A DNA stretch of 64,000 nt from Paracoccaceae bacterium (GTDB lineage: Bacteria > Pseudomonadota > Alphaproteobacteria > Rhodobacterales > Rhodobacteraceae). This document shows, one piece after another, positions 8,690-16,370 of this stretch; the first letter of the stretch is position 1, and each line of letters opens with the position of its first letter. The notes beneath the pieces were generated by a model, which saw nothing but the letters and a program-made list of their open reading frames with translations, had not been told where the DNA came from and made no database searches. A program made the translations under genes and the position numbers. Location: positions 23,570-87,569 of the forward strand of contig CACBXB010000009.1 of the NCBI GenBank assembly GCA_902543185.1, read 5' to 3'.

Positions 8690-9367
8690 ATGAAAATTGG
8701 CATTTTAGAAACAGGCCACGCCCCTTCTCAAATTCAAAAAACGATTGGGGACTATTCGGAAATGTTCCAGACTCTATTATCAGGTCATGATTTTAGCTTT
8801 GTATCTTATGATGTAGAAAATATGGTTTTTCCTGGGTCACCTTTTGAAGCCGAGGGTTGGTTAATAACTGGGTCACGACATGGTGTTTATGAAGATCATA
8901 AATTTATTCGACCACTAGAAGAGTTCATCAGAAGAATTGAAGAAGAGAAAATTCCCCTTTTAGGTATTTGCTTTGGGCATCAAATTATTGCCCAAGCACT
9001 TGGTGGAAAAGTAGAGAAATTTTCTGGTGGTTGGTCAGTAGGGCTTAAAGAATACAAATGGGGAGACGAGAGCATTCATTTGAATGCTTGGCATCAAGAT
9101 CAGGTTGTTAAAAAGCCTAAAAAGGCCGAAGTTTTAGCAGAAAATTCATTTTGCAAATTTGCAGCACTGAGCTACGGTGAGACTATTCTTACGGTACAAC
9201 CTCACCCAGAGTTTACTCATGAAGTTATTAAAGGCCTGATCGAAACAAGGGGAAAAGGCCGCCTACCAGAATATTTGTTGGATGAGGCTTTAAATAATTT
9301 TGAAAAGAAAACATCGCTGAATGAAATAGTTGCCAAGTTCAGCTCAGTATTGAATGGTGCCCGATGA
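8690..9367 (+). CDS. Class I glutamine amidotransferase
   Basis: Cytoplasmic GATase1-fold hydrolase, 225 residues. The triad is complete: Cys94 in GICFGHQ, His172 and Glu174 in QPHPEF. It lies between two GS-like ligases and overlaps the second by 4 bases (ATGA), so it belongs to the same unit. By position it could hydrolyse a gamma-glutamyl bond, the job done by PuuD in E. coli, but its active-site region resembles GuaA-type amidotransferases rather than PuuD. Supplying ammonia to a neighbour is an alternative. Confidence 0.88.
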   Translation: MKIGILETGHAPSQIQKTIGDYSEMFQTLLSGHDFSFVSYDVENMVFPGSPFEAEGWLITGSRHGVYEDHKFIRPLEEFIRRIEEEKIPLLGICFGHQIIAQALGGKVEKFSGGWSVGLKEYKWGDESIHLNAWHQDQVVKKPKKAEVLAENSFCKFAALSYGETILTVQPHPEFTHEVIKGLIETRGKGRLPEYLLDEALNNFEKKTSLNEIVAKFSSVLNGAR

Positions 9368-10731
9368 ATAAATTGGATGAGATGATATCTGGACTGCCCG
9401 AGGCCGCAAAAGAATATATAGAGGGCAAAAAATTAGATGAAGTTGAATGTGTCATTGCTGATTTACCAGGAATAGCTCGCGGAAAAGCTGTTCCAGCTAC
9501 AAAATTCTCACGTCAAAAATCTTTTCACCTACCAGACTCAATTTTTTTTCAAACAATAACCGGTGGTTGGGGAGAAGCAGCTGGTGAAGAGGGCTTCGTC
9601 GAAAGAGACATGGTACTAAAACCTGACATTTCTACCGCCTCTGCAGCTCCGTGGACAGGTGACTGGACGTTACAAGTTATTCATGATGCGTTTGACCGTA
9701 AAGAAGAGCCAATACCATTTGCTCCCAGAAACGTTCTTAAACGAGTGGTTGATTTGTACCATGCAAAAGGGTGGGACCCAATTGTTGCCCCCGAAATGGA
9801 ATTCTTTCTTGTTGCACGGAATTTAGATCCAGCAAACCCTATTGAAGCGATGATGGGACGTTCAGGGCGTCCTGCTGCTGCTCGCCAAGCTTATTCTATG
9901 ACAGCAGTTGATGAGTTTGGGCCAGTCATAGATGACATTTATGATTTTTCTGAAGCGCAAGGTTTTGAAATTGATGGAATTACACAAGAAGGTGGTGCAG
10001 GCCAATTAGAAATAAATCTTAGGCATGGATGTCCAGTGAAACTTGCCGATGAAGTTTTCTTTTTTAAAAGACTTATCCGAGAAGCAGCACTTAGACATGA
10101 CTGTTTTGCAACCTTTATGGCAAAGCCAATTGAAAACGAGCCTGGAAGTGCAATGCATATTCATCATTCTATTCTGGATTTAGAAAGCAGTTCTAACGCT
10201 TTTTCAGGGCCCCAAGGTGGTGAAACAGATCTTTTTTATCATTTTATTGGTGGCCTTCAAAAATATATGCCGGCAGCGATTGCCGTCATGGCACCATATG
10301 TGAATTCTTATCGTCGTTATGTAAAAGATCACGCGGCACCCATAAACTTGGAGTGGGGTCGCGATAATAGAACAACAGGAATAAGAATACCTTTGTCAGA
10401 TCCAGAAGCGCGACGCGTCGAAAATAGAGTGGGTGGAATGGATTGTAATCCTTATCTGGGTATAGCAGCCTCATTGGCATGTGGATATCTAGGAATGGTG
10501 AATGAAATACGCCCGATAAAGCAATTTCGCGGAGAAGCCTATGAAGGAGAGGCTGAGATCCCAAGGATTATGGGCCAAGCTCTAGATATTTTTGAAGGGG
10601 CCACTGAATTGCACCAAGTATTGCATCCAGAATTTGCTCGAGTTTATTCAATAGTCAAAAGAGCGGAATATGAAGAGTTTTTGCAAGTTATTAGTCCATG
10701 GGAAAGAGAGCACCTTCTATTAAACGTATGA
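9364..10731 (+). CDS. puuA: Glutamine synthetase-family ligase (PuuA-like, second paralogue)
   Basis: Likely gamma-glutamyl-amine (putrescine-type) synthetase, 455 residues. Metal and nucleotide ligands: Glu144/Glu146 in APEMEFFL, Glu209/Glu216 in QEGGAGQLE, GSAMHIHHS (261-269), NRTTGIRIP and RVENRVGGMDCNPYL. Ser-Ala replaces the Asn-Gly that in true GS precedes MHIH and helps bind glutamate/ammonia; PuuA enzymes show a similar change. It is 9364-10731, overlapping the amidotransferase by 4 bases and the FAD oxidase by 4 bases (ATGA at 10728). The symbol is by similarity of type; the amine is unproven. Confidence 0.85.
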   Translation: MNKLDEMISGLPEAAKEYIEGKKLDEVECVIADLPGIARGKAVPATKFSRQKSFHLPDSIFFQTITGGWGEAAGEEGFVERDMVLKPDISTASAAPWTGDWTLQVIHDAFDRKEEPIPFAPRNVLKRVVDLYHAKGWDPIVAPEMEFFLVARNLDPANPIEAMMGRSGRPAAARQAYSMTAVDEFGPVIDDIYDFSEAQGFEIDGITQEGGAGQLEINLRHGCPVKLADEVFFFKRLIREAALRHDCFATFMAKPIENEPGSAMHIHHSILDLESSSNAFSGPQGGETDLFYHFIGGLQKYMPAAIAVMAPYVNSYRRYVKDHAAPINLEWGRDNRTTGIRIPLSDPEARRVENRVGGMDCNPYLGIAASLACGYLGMVNEIRPIKQFRGEAYEGEAEIPRIMGQALDIFEGATELHQVLHPEFARVYSIVKRAEYEEFLQVISPWEREHLLLNV

Positions 10732-12032
10732 ATTTATTGTATTCAAACGATACCCAAGGAAAATATCCAGAGAGCTGGTACTCAGCAACTGCAGAACCGT
10801 TAAGTGCATTCCCAAATCTCAAAGGTTCTAAGAAATATGACATATGCATCGTAGGTGCTGGTTATACGGGTTTAAGTTCTGCTCTTCATCTATCTAATTT
10901 AGGTTATTCTGTGGCTGTATTAGATGCTCACAGAGTAGGCTTTGGCGCCTCCGGCCGCAATGGTGGCCAACTCGGCGCAGGTCAAAGGGTATATCAAGAT
11001 GAACTTGTAAATAAGGTAGGTGAAAATAATGCTGATAAGATGTGGCATCTTGCAAATGATGCGGTGAGTACCGTTAAAGAAATAATAAAAACAAATAATA
11101 TTGACTGTCACATCAAGCCCGGAGCCGCCACACTAGGATTTAACTCCAATGAAGTAAAAGAGCTTCATAACTATGCCGAGTATCTCGAAAAAAGATATAG
11201 TTATAAGGGATTAGAATTGTTGAGCCAAGCAGATTGTAATACTTTGTGTTGCTCTGAAAAATACACCGGTGGCATTTTAGATATGAACGCAGCACATCTA
11301 CACCCACTTAGGTTTGTTTTTGGATTAGCCAAAGCAGCAGTCCTAGCTGGAACAAATATTTTTGAGCAGTCTGAAGTAATACAATTGATACCAGGCAAGG
11401 TAAACAGGACAATTACAAACGCAGGCGAAATTCAGTCTGATTTTGTTGTTCTCGGATGTAATGGTTATTTGGGTAACCTTGAAACAAAAGTGGCGGCAAA
11501 GGTAATGCCAATAAATAATTTCATAATAGCTACTGAGCCGCTTGGAGAGAGGACCGAAGAAGTTCTCACAAAGGACATAGCTGTTGCTGATACAAAATTT
11601 GTGGTTAATTATTTTCGGCTTTCAAAGGATAAGCGACTTCTTTTTGGTGGTGGTGAAAATTATTCCTATAAATTTCCAAAAAATATTACGTCCACTGTTT
11701 TAAAGCCAATGTTGGAAATATTCCCTCAATTATCCGATGTAAAGATAGACTATGCTTGGGGTGGCACTTTAGGAATAACCAGACAGCGAATGCCATATTT
11801 TTGCAGGGTCACAGATACAATTTTATCTGTTTCTGGTTACTCGGGCCATGGTCTGGGAACTGCAACGCATGCAGGAAAGCTAATATCAATGGCCATAAAT
11901 GGACAGCAAGATGGCTTTAACACAATGGCAAGTATCCCAATCAAATCTTTTCCTGGTGGGGCTAGATACAAAACTCCCCTACTCATTCTTGCTATGAGCT
12001 GGTACGCTTTACGCGATAAACTTGGAATTTAA
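10728..12032 (+). CDS. puuB: FAD-dependent oxidoreductase (DAO family, PuuB-like gamma-glutamyl-amine oxidase)
   Basis: Flavin amine oxidase of the DAO/GlpO fold; by context it oxidises the gamma-glutamylated amine to an aldehyde. 434 residues from ATG 10728, which overlaps the ligase stop and gives the family-like start MNLLYSND; a longer frame begins at 10698. The FAD-binding GAGYTG is at residues 43-48, ASGRNGGQLGAGQR follows, and a C-terminal SGYSGHGLGTATHAG segment completes the flavin site. No aldehyde dehydrogenase (PuuC) follows, so the pathway is completed elsewhere or differs. Last gene of the cassette. Confidence 0.85.
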   Translation: MNLLYSNDTQGKYPESWYSATAEPLSAFPNLKGSKKYDICIVGAGYTGLSSALHLSNLGYSVAVLDAHRVGFGASGRNGGQLGAGQRVYQDELVNKVGENNADKMWHLANDAVSTVKEIIKTNNIDCHIKPGAATLGFNSNEVKELHNYAEYLEKRYSYKGLELLSQADCNTLCCSEKYTGGILDMNAAHLHPLRFVFGLAKAAVLAGTNIFEQSEVIQLIPGKVNRTITNAGEIQSDFVVLGCNGYLGNLETKVAAKVMPINNFIIATEPLGERTEEVLTKDIAVADTKFVVNYFRLSKDKRLLFGGGENYSYKFPKNITSTVLKPMLEIFPQLSDVKIDYAWGGTLGITRQRMPYFCRVTDTILSVSGYSGHGLGTATHAGKLISMAINGQQDGFNTMASIPIKSFPGGARYKTPLLILAMSWYALRDKLGI

Positions 12033-12040
12033 TTTAATAT

Positions 12041-12601
12041 CTATTTGCTCAGTTTGTTAAGCTGATCCTGCAAATTAGACAGTTGCTGTTTAATTGCTTC
12101 TAAGTCTTCTGTCTTTTCTTTTACTTCTTCTTTTTCGTTACTACTATCGAAGCCTGGTTGAGTTGGCCAATTTCCAAAACCATTTGCGAAAGCGGCCAAA
12201 AATGCCTCTTGCTGTGCTTTAATCGCCTCAAAACCTGGGATAGATTTGGAAGATGACATATTTTCAATAATCTTTTCTTGGCCTTCTCTCAACATTTCAA
12301 ATGACATTTCTAGAAATTGAGGGACAACAGATGTCGCGCGAGTGGTATACGACCTAACCAGATCTGTAAGAACGTCGATTGGTAAAACACTTTCCCCCCG
12401 ACTTTCATGCTCAGCAATAATTTGCAAAAGATATTGACGTGTTAAATCATCACCAGACTTAAGATCAAGTATTTGTACGTCCCTGCCATCATGTATAAAT
12501 CGAGCAATATCTTCGAGCGTCACGTAGTCACTGGTTTCAGTATTATACAAACGACGACTAGCGTAACGCTTTATCAATAGAGCCTTTTTTTTGTTGGACA
12601 A
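12041..12601 (-). CDS. phaR: Polyhydroxyalkanoate synthesis repressor PhaR
   Basis: DNA- and PHB-binding repressor that senses PHB granules and controls phasin synthesis. 186 residues from TTG 12601, chosen because GGGGGAG lies about 8 bases upstream and the protein then starts LSNKKKALLIKRYASRRLY, the conserved PhaR DNA-binding region; an ATG gives 10 more poorly conserved residues (to 12631). The PHB accumulation regulatory domain follows (TSDYVTLEDIARFIHDGRD), and the C-terminus is a Glu/Lys/Gln coiled coil (about 155-186). It ends 9 bp from the convergent FAD oxidase gene. A near-match operator at 12618-12628 suggests autoregulation. Confidence 0.93.
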   Translation of the reverse strand: MSNKKKALLIKRYASRRLYNTETSDYVTLEDIARFIHDGRDVQILDLKSGDDLTRQYLLQIIAEHESRGESVLPIDVLTDLVRSYTTRATSVVPQFLEMSFEMLREGQEKIIENMSSSKSIPGFEAIKAQQEAFLAAFANGFGNWPTQPGFDSSNEKEEVKEKTEDLEAIKQQLSNLQDQLNKLSK

Positions 12602-12617
12602 ACCAGTCTCCCCCACG

Positions 12618-12628
12618 CAGCACTGCAG
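12618..12628. promoter_or_regulatory. Near-match PhaR operator before phaR
   Basis: CAGCACTGCAG differs by one base from CTGC-N3-GCAG, the site recognised by PhaR of Rhodobacter and Paracoccus. It sits 17-27 bases upstream of the phaR start in a TGC-rich stretch, suitable for autoregulation. Weak on its own; supported by the perfect sites elsewhere in the locus. Confidence 0.4.
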
Positions 12629-12648
12629 CATACATTACGCTTATGCAG

Positions 12649-12681
12649 AAAAAAAATAAAGGGTGTGTTTTAAACACACCC
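12649..12681 (-). terminator. Intrinsic terminator after phaP
   Basis: Read on the minus strand, the arms GGGTGTGTTT and AAACACACCC (12661-12681, one-base centre, so in practice an 8-bp stem with a small loop) are followed by TTTATTTTTTTTC (12660-12648). This is a textbook intrinsic terminator and separates the phasin transcript from phaR. Confidence 0.85.
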
Positions 12682-12685
12682 TTAA

Positions 12686-12711
12686 AAATTCGAAGGGAGG
12701 GTTTCGAATTT
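12686..12711 (-). repeat. Second inverted repeat at the phaP stop codon
   Basis: AAATTCGAA (12686-12694) and TTCGAATTT (12703-12711) are perfect 9-base arms around GGGAGGGT. The repeat starts inside the phasin stop codon and lies just before the terminator hairpin. It may protect the 3' end of the abundant phasin mRNA. Confidence 0.6.
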
Positions 12712-13156
12712 ATTTAACTGTTGCCATTTTTTTGCTGGCTGCGGTTACATCTTTAGTTGTCTTTCTTAACGCTTCAGATGCGTCTTTGGTCATATCTTTC
12801 CCGGCAGAAACCATAAGTTCAACTGTTTCCATTTGAGCTTTCTTCAAAACGTCAGAAAACAATTCCATTTTCTTAGTAGCAATTTCTGTTTGGGTTGACC
12901 AAAAATCCATCATTGCTTTACCATAGTCTACTGGCTCATCCTTGGCTTCCGCTGTAACTTGAAATTTATCAAAAGTTTCATTCGCCCAAGACGTAGCTAT
13001 TTCAGTTGATGTACCTGCTGCGTCTAAAGCTAAATTAGCTAACTTTTCATTTAAAGAAGCTGATTTTTTAACTGCCTTTTCAATAGCAACCGTGTCAAAT
13101 GGGAAGTTTCCCATCATATCCTTCATTAGCTTATTCATATCGCCCAAGTTTGACAT
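12710..13156 (-). CDS. phaP: Phasin family protein (PHB granule coat)
   Basis: Amphipathic helical protein coating PHB granules. 148 residues from ATG 13156, preceded by AAAGGATC at good spacing; an ATG at 13180 would add 8 residues but has no ribosome site. Alternating helices run throughout, including WANETFDKFQVTAEA, FWSTQTEIATKKMELFSDVLK and an Ala/Lys/Thr-rich C-terminus (SEALRKTTKDVTAASKK), as in the phasin 2 family. Two PhaR-type sites upstream (13210-13220, and 13238-13248 with one mismatch) and a strong terminator downstream suggest a separately and tightly controlled transcript between phaC and phaR. Confidence 0.88.
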   Translation of the reverse strand: MSNLGDMNKLMKDMMGNFPFDTVAIEKAVKKSASLNEKLANLALDAAGTSTEIATSWANETFDKFQVTAEAKDEPVDYGKAMMDFWSTQTEIATKKMELFSDVLKKAQMETVELMVSAGKDMTKDASEALRKTTKDVTAASKKMATVK

Positions 13157-13209
13157 CAATGTGATCCTTTTATCATTCAATAATTTTTAACTTAATTAAG
13201 TTATAATTG

Positions 13210-13248
13210 CTGCATCGCAGAAATTCAACCTTTTTTTCTGCGGTGCGG
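13210..13248. promoter_or_regulatory. PhaR operator pair upstream of phaP
   Basis: CTGCATCGCAG (13210-13220) is a perfect CTGC-N3-GCAG site. CTGCGGTGCGG (13238-13248) matches with one change. The two are 28 bp apart, on the same helical face roughly, at about -54 and -82 from the phasin start. PhaR binding sites of this form are known in Rhodobacter and Paracoccus, where PhaR represses phaP until PHB appears. Confidence 0.75.
13212..13246 (-). terminator. Hairpin after phaC
   Basis: GCATCGCAGAAA (13212-13223) pairs with TTTCTGCGGTGC (13235-13246), 12 pairs including one G-T, loop 11. It begins 7 bases after the phaC stop on the minus strand. There is no T-run on that strand, so it may be a weak terminator or 3' stabiliser. 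It is built from the same bases as the two operator sites. Confidence 0.5.
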
Positions 13249-13252
13249 CATT

Positions 13253-15037
13253 TTAACTCTTTTTCAGAACATAAGAGCCCGGCGCATCAGATAAAGGGGG
13301 ATAACTTGTTGATCCCTCTTTTCTAGCTTCTACTTGATTACCCGAATAAGAATTTATCCATTTTTCCCAATCCGGCCACCAACTACCTGAAAAATGGTTA
13401 GCTTTTCTTCTCCAACTTTCTGAGTCTAAGGTTAAATTTTGGTTAAGGTAGTAGCCATATTTATTCTTAGCAGGTGGATTTATTATTCCGGCAATATGTC
13501 CAGATTCAGCGAGGATGAATTTCTTTTCCTCTGAGCCCATTAATTGAACGCCCCTATAGCTATCTTTCCAAGCCGCTATATGATCAGTTTCACATCCAAT
13601 AGCAAATACTGGTATACGAATATTATCCAAAGCAACAGGAATACCTTTCACTTCAAATTCACCCAAAGAGAATCTATTCTTCTGACAAAGACCACGAAGA
13701 TACTCAATTACCATTTTCCCAGGCAAGTTTGAGCCATCGCCATTCCAATATAATAGATCGAAGGCCGGCGGCGTCTGACCCATCATATAACTCTTTATAG
13801 CGGGAGAATATATAAGATCATTGGATCTTAAAAAACTAAAAGTACGTGCCATTATAAAGCTTTTAAGAATTCCAGACTGACTAACTTCTTCTTCTATTGC
13901 ATCTATAAAATCATTTTGAAGGAAGGGCGTAAATTCTCCCTGCTGAGCAAAGTCAGTGAGTGTTGTGAAAAAAGTGGCGGATCTAATAGAACTATCTTTA
14001 GTTTTATTCAGATATGCCAACGTTAAACCAAGCGCTGTTCCTCCAATGCAATAACCTATTGCATTTATCTGATCTTTAGCTGTGATCGATTTGATAACCT
14101 GTATTACCCTAAGATAACCATCGGTTATATAGTCATCCATTCCAATATCTGAATATGTTTCGTCCGGATTAACCCACGAAACTACAAAAACACTATACCC
14201 TTTGGATACCAGCCATGAAACCAAACTATTTTGTTTTCTCAAATCAAGAATATAAAATTTATTTATCCAAGGCGGAAATATAACTAACGGTATTTCGAAA
14301 ACATTTTCAGTCTCAGAAGTATACTGGATAAGCTCTAATAAATTATTTCTATAAACGACTTTTCCTTTTTGTATCCCTAAATTTTTTCCGACTTCAAATG
14401 CTTTATCATCAGCCAGGCGAACTATAAGCTCACCATCGTTTGCTTCCAAATCGGTAATCAAATTCTCGAGACCATCAATCAACGATTGCCCATTGGTTTC
14501 CAGAGCGAGTTCAATAGCATCAGGGTTAGTACCTAAAAAGTTAGTTGGTGCCATCATTTCAACAATTTGATCGGTGAAATAGATTAAACGTTTCTTCTCT
14601 TGCTCTGGCAAACCGTCAATATTTCGAGCTGTACTTTTTATTAAATCCGAGTTTTGCAAATATTGGTTTTTAATAAAATTAAAATATGGATTTGTATTCC
14701 ATAATGGGTTTTCAAATCTTGTATCCATTTCTTTAGAGCCTAGCATTGATGGATCAGTCGCCAAAAATGCATTCTGCAAATCCATCATATTTTGTAATGT
14801 CTTTCCCCAAAACTCTACTTGGTGCTCTAAAATTTTATATGGGTTTTCAGTCATACTTTGCCAATAAGCAACGGTTGTTGTCATTGCCAAATCCTGGCCA
14901 GGCCCCTGCAAGCCTGGGTCTAAAGACCTCTTTTTTTGTACTACTGCCACGAAGCGCTTACTAAGCACATCTAATTTTTCCAAATTTTGTTTTAAAACAT
15001 CACTGGCTTCCACAAGTGAATTATTTTTATCTGCCAT
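13253..15037 (-). CDS. phaC: Class I poly(3-hydroxyalkanoate) synthase
   Basis: Polymerises 3-hydroxybutyryl-CoA into PHB at the granule surface. 594 residues from ATG 15037 (start MADKNNSLVEAS); 25 upstream codons without homology are left out. The alpha/beta-hydrolase domain carries the synthase box GYCIGG with nucleophile Cys330, followed by catalytic Asp (in GCETDHIAAW) and His (in AESGHIAG). The PhaC N-terminal domain precedes it (TTTVAYWQSMTENP). Length is normal for class I. It is divergent from the depolymerase phaZ with a perfect PhaR-type site in the shared 97-bp gap. Confidence 0.95.
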   Translation of the reverse strand: MADKNNSLVEASDVLKQNLEKLDVLSKRFVAVVQKKRSLDPGLQGPGQDLAMTTTVAYWQSMTENPYKILEHQVEFWGKTLQNMMDLQNAFLATDPSMLGSKEMDTRFENPLWNTNPYFNFIKNQYLQNSDLIKSTARNIDGLPEQEKKRLIYFTDQIVEMMAPTNFLGTNPDAIELALETNGQSLIDGLENLITDLEANDGELIVRLADDKAFEVGKNLGIQKGKVVYRNNLLELIQYTSETENVFEIPLVIFPPWINKFYILDLRKQNSLVSWLVSKGYSVFVVSWVNPDETYSDIGMDDYITDGYLRVIQVIKSITAKDQINAIGYCIGGTALGLTLAYLNKTKDSSIRSATFFTTLTDFAQQGEFTPFLQNDFIDAIEEEVSQSGILKSFIMARTFSFLRSNDLIYSPAIKSYMMGQTPPAFDLLYWNGDGSNLPGKMVIEYLRGLCQKNRFSLGEFEVKGIPVALDNIRIPVFAIGCETDHIAAWKDSYRGVQLMGSEEKKFILAESGHIAGIINPPAKNKYGYYLNQNLTLDSESWRRKANHFSGSWWPDWEKWINSYSGNQVEARKEGSTSYPPLSDAPGSYVLKKS

Positions 15038-15060
15038 GATAAATTTTCCATGTGGTTTTT

Positions 15061-15071
15061 CTGCTTTGCAG
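15061..15071. promoter_or_regulatory. PhaR operator between phaC and phaZ
   Basis: CTGCTTTGCAG is a perfect CTGC-N3-GCAG match, lying in the 97-bp gap between the divergent synthase and depolymerase genes. One bound repressor could control both directions. Confidence 0.65.
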
Positions 15072-15134
15072 CATAATAATTTTGAGTTACAAGAAAAGAC
15101 TAAGAAGTGCAACAGGTAGGCTTTAGGATGCGGT

Positions 15135-16364
15135 ATGCATAAGACATTCGGCTACGACTTTATGGAAACCATTAGAAATACCAATCAATGGTTGGGAGCC
15201 AGTGCCAAAGCATTCGCTTCCTACCCGACTATTGCCGCTACTCCAAACCCAATGATGAATTGGTTGGCAGCTTGGGGAGAAGTTACAGAGCGTAGTTTTG
15301 AACGGATGATTGCAAAACCTGATTGGAACATTGATAGTTTCACATGCGAAGATGGACGTGATCACTTAGTAGATATTGATTTAAAAATAGAAAGACCTTT
15401 TGGGGATCTAATTCATTTTAACGTACAGGGCAGGAAAGACGCCGATAAAAAAGTGTTATTAATAGCCCCAATGTCTGGTCACTACGCCACACTTTTAACT
15501 TCTACCGTCCATAGCCTTATAGCTGACTGTGAAGTTTATATTACTGATTGGCATAATGCCCGAGATATTCCAGTTTCTGCAGGAAAGTTTGATATAGAGG
15601 ACTATACTCAATATCTAATTGATTTTATAAAATATCTTGGTCCGGATATACACGTCATTGCCGTATGTCAGCCAGCTCCTCTCGCCTTGGCGGCAACTGC
15701 TTTTGTCAGCGAATATGAAAAAAATAACATTCCGAAAAGTTTAATTCTCATAGGTGGGCCAATTGACCCTGACGCCAACCCTACAGAGGTAACCGACTTT
15801 GGAAACCGTATAACCATGGGGCAACTGGAGCATGCAATGATACAGAATGTGGGTGTCAAATATGCTGGGATTGGGCGTCAAGTATACCCTGGCTTATTGC
15901 AGTTAACATCATTTTTATCAATGAATGCCGACCGGCATGCCAGCGCTTTTGTTGATCAAATCCTGCGGGTCACCAAGGGCGAAGCATCAGATCACGATAA
16001 GCATAATAAATTTTATGATGAGTATCTAGCAGTGATGGACATGCCCGCAGAATTTTATCTATCTACAGTAGAACGAATTTTCCAAAATCGTGAAATCGCT
16101 AATAATAACTTTTCTATAGATGGTAAAAAAATAGATTTCTCAAAAATCACTGATGTAAACGTCATGACAGTAGAGGGCGGAAAAGATGATATTTCAGCAC
16201 CAGGACAGTGTTATGCAGCTCTAGCACTCTGCACTGGATTAAAGGATAGTAAAAAGTCTAGTTATGTTGAGCCTGACGCGGGGCACTACGGTATATTTGC
16301 CGGACGCTACTGGCGCAACAATATCAGACCCTTAGTTTTGGATACTATGGAAAAAAAAATTTAG
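15135..16364 (+). CDS. phaZ: Intracellular polyhydroxybutyrate depolymerase
   Basis: Breaks down stored PHB. 409 residues with the family N-terminus (METIRNTNQWLGASAKAF, slightly inside the ORF) and the PHB depolymerase C-terminal domain. Catalytic Cys178 lies in AVCQPA, the nucleophile position in Ralstonia-type PhaZ enzymes; the Asp and His are in VEGGKDDI and DAGHYGIF. There is no signal peptide, so it is intracellular. ATG 15135 has an AGGA-type site upstream. It converges with the oxidoreductase gene, 6 bp apart. Confidence 0.94.
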   Translation: MHKTFGYDFMETIRNTNQWLGASAKAFASYPTIAATPNPMMNWLAAWGEVTERSFERMIAKPDWNIDSFTCEDGRDHLVDIDLKIERPFGDLIHFNVQGRKDADKKVLLIAPMSGHYATLLTSTVHSLIADCEVYITDWHNARDIPVSAGKFDIEDYTQYLIDFIKYLGPDIHVIAVCQPAPLALAATAFVSEYEKNNIPKSLILIGGPIDPDANPTEVTDFGNRITMGQLEHAMIQNVGVKYAGIGRQVYPGLLQLTSFLSMNADRHASAFVDQILRVTKGEASDHDKHNKFYDEYLAVMDMPAEFYLSTVERIFQNREIANNNFSIDGKKIDFSKITDVNVMTVEGGKDDISAPGQCYAALALCTGLKDSKKSSYVEPDAGHYGIFAGRYWRNNIRPLVLDTMEKKI

Positions 16365-16370
16365 ACTTCC

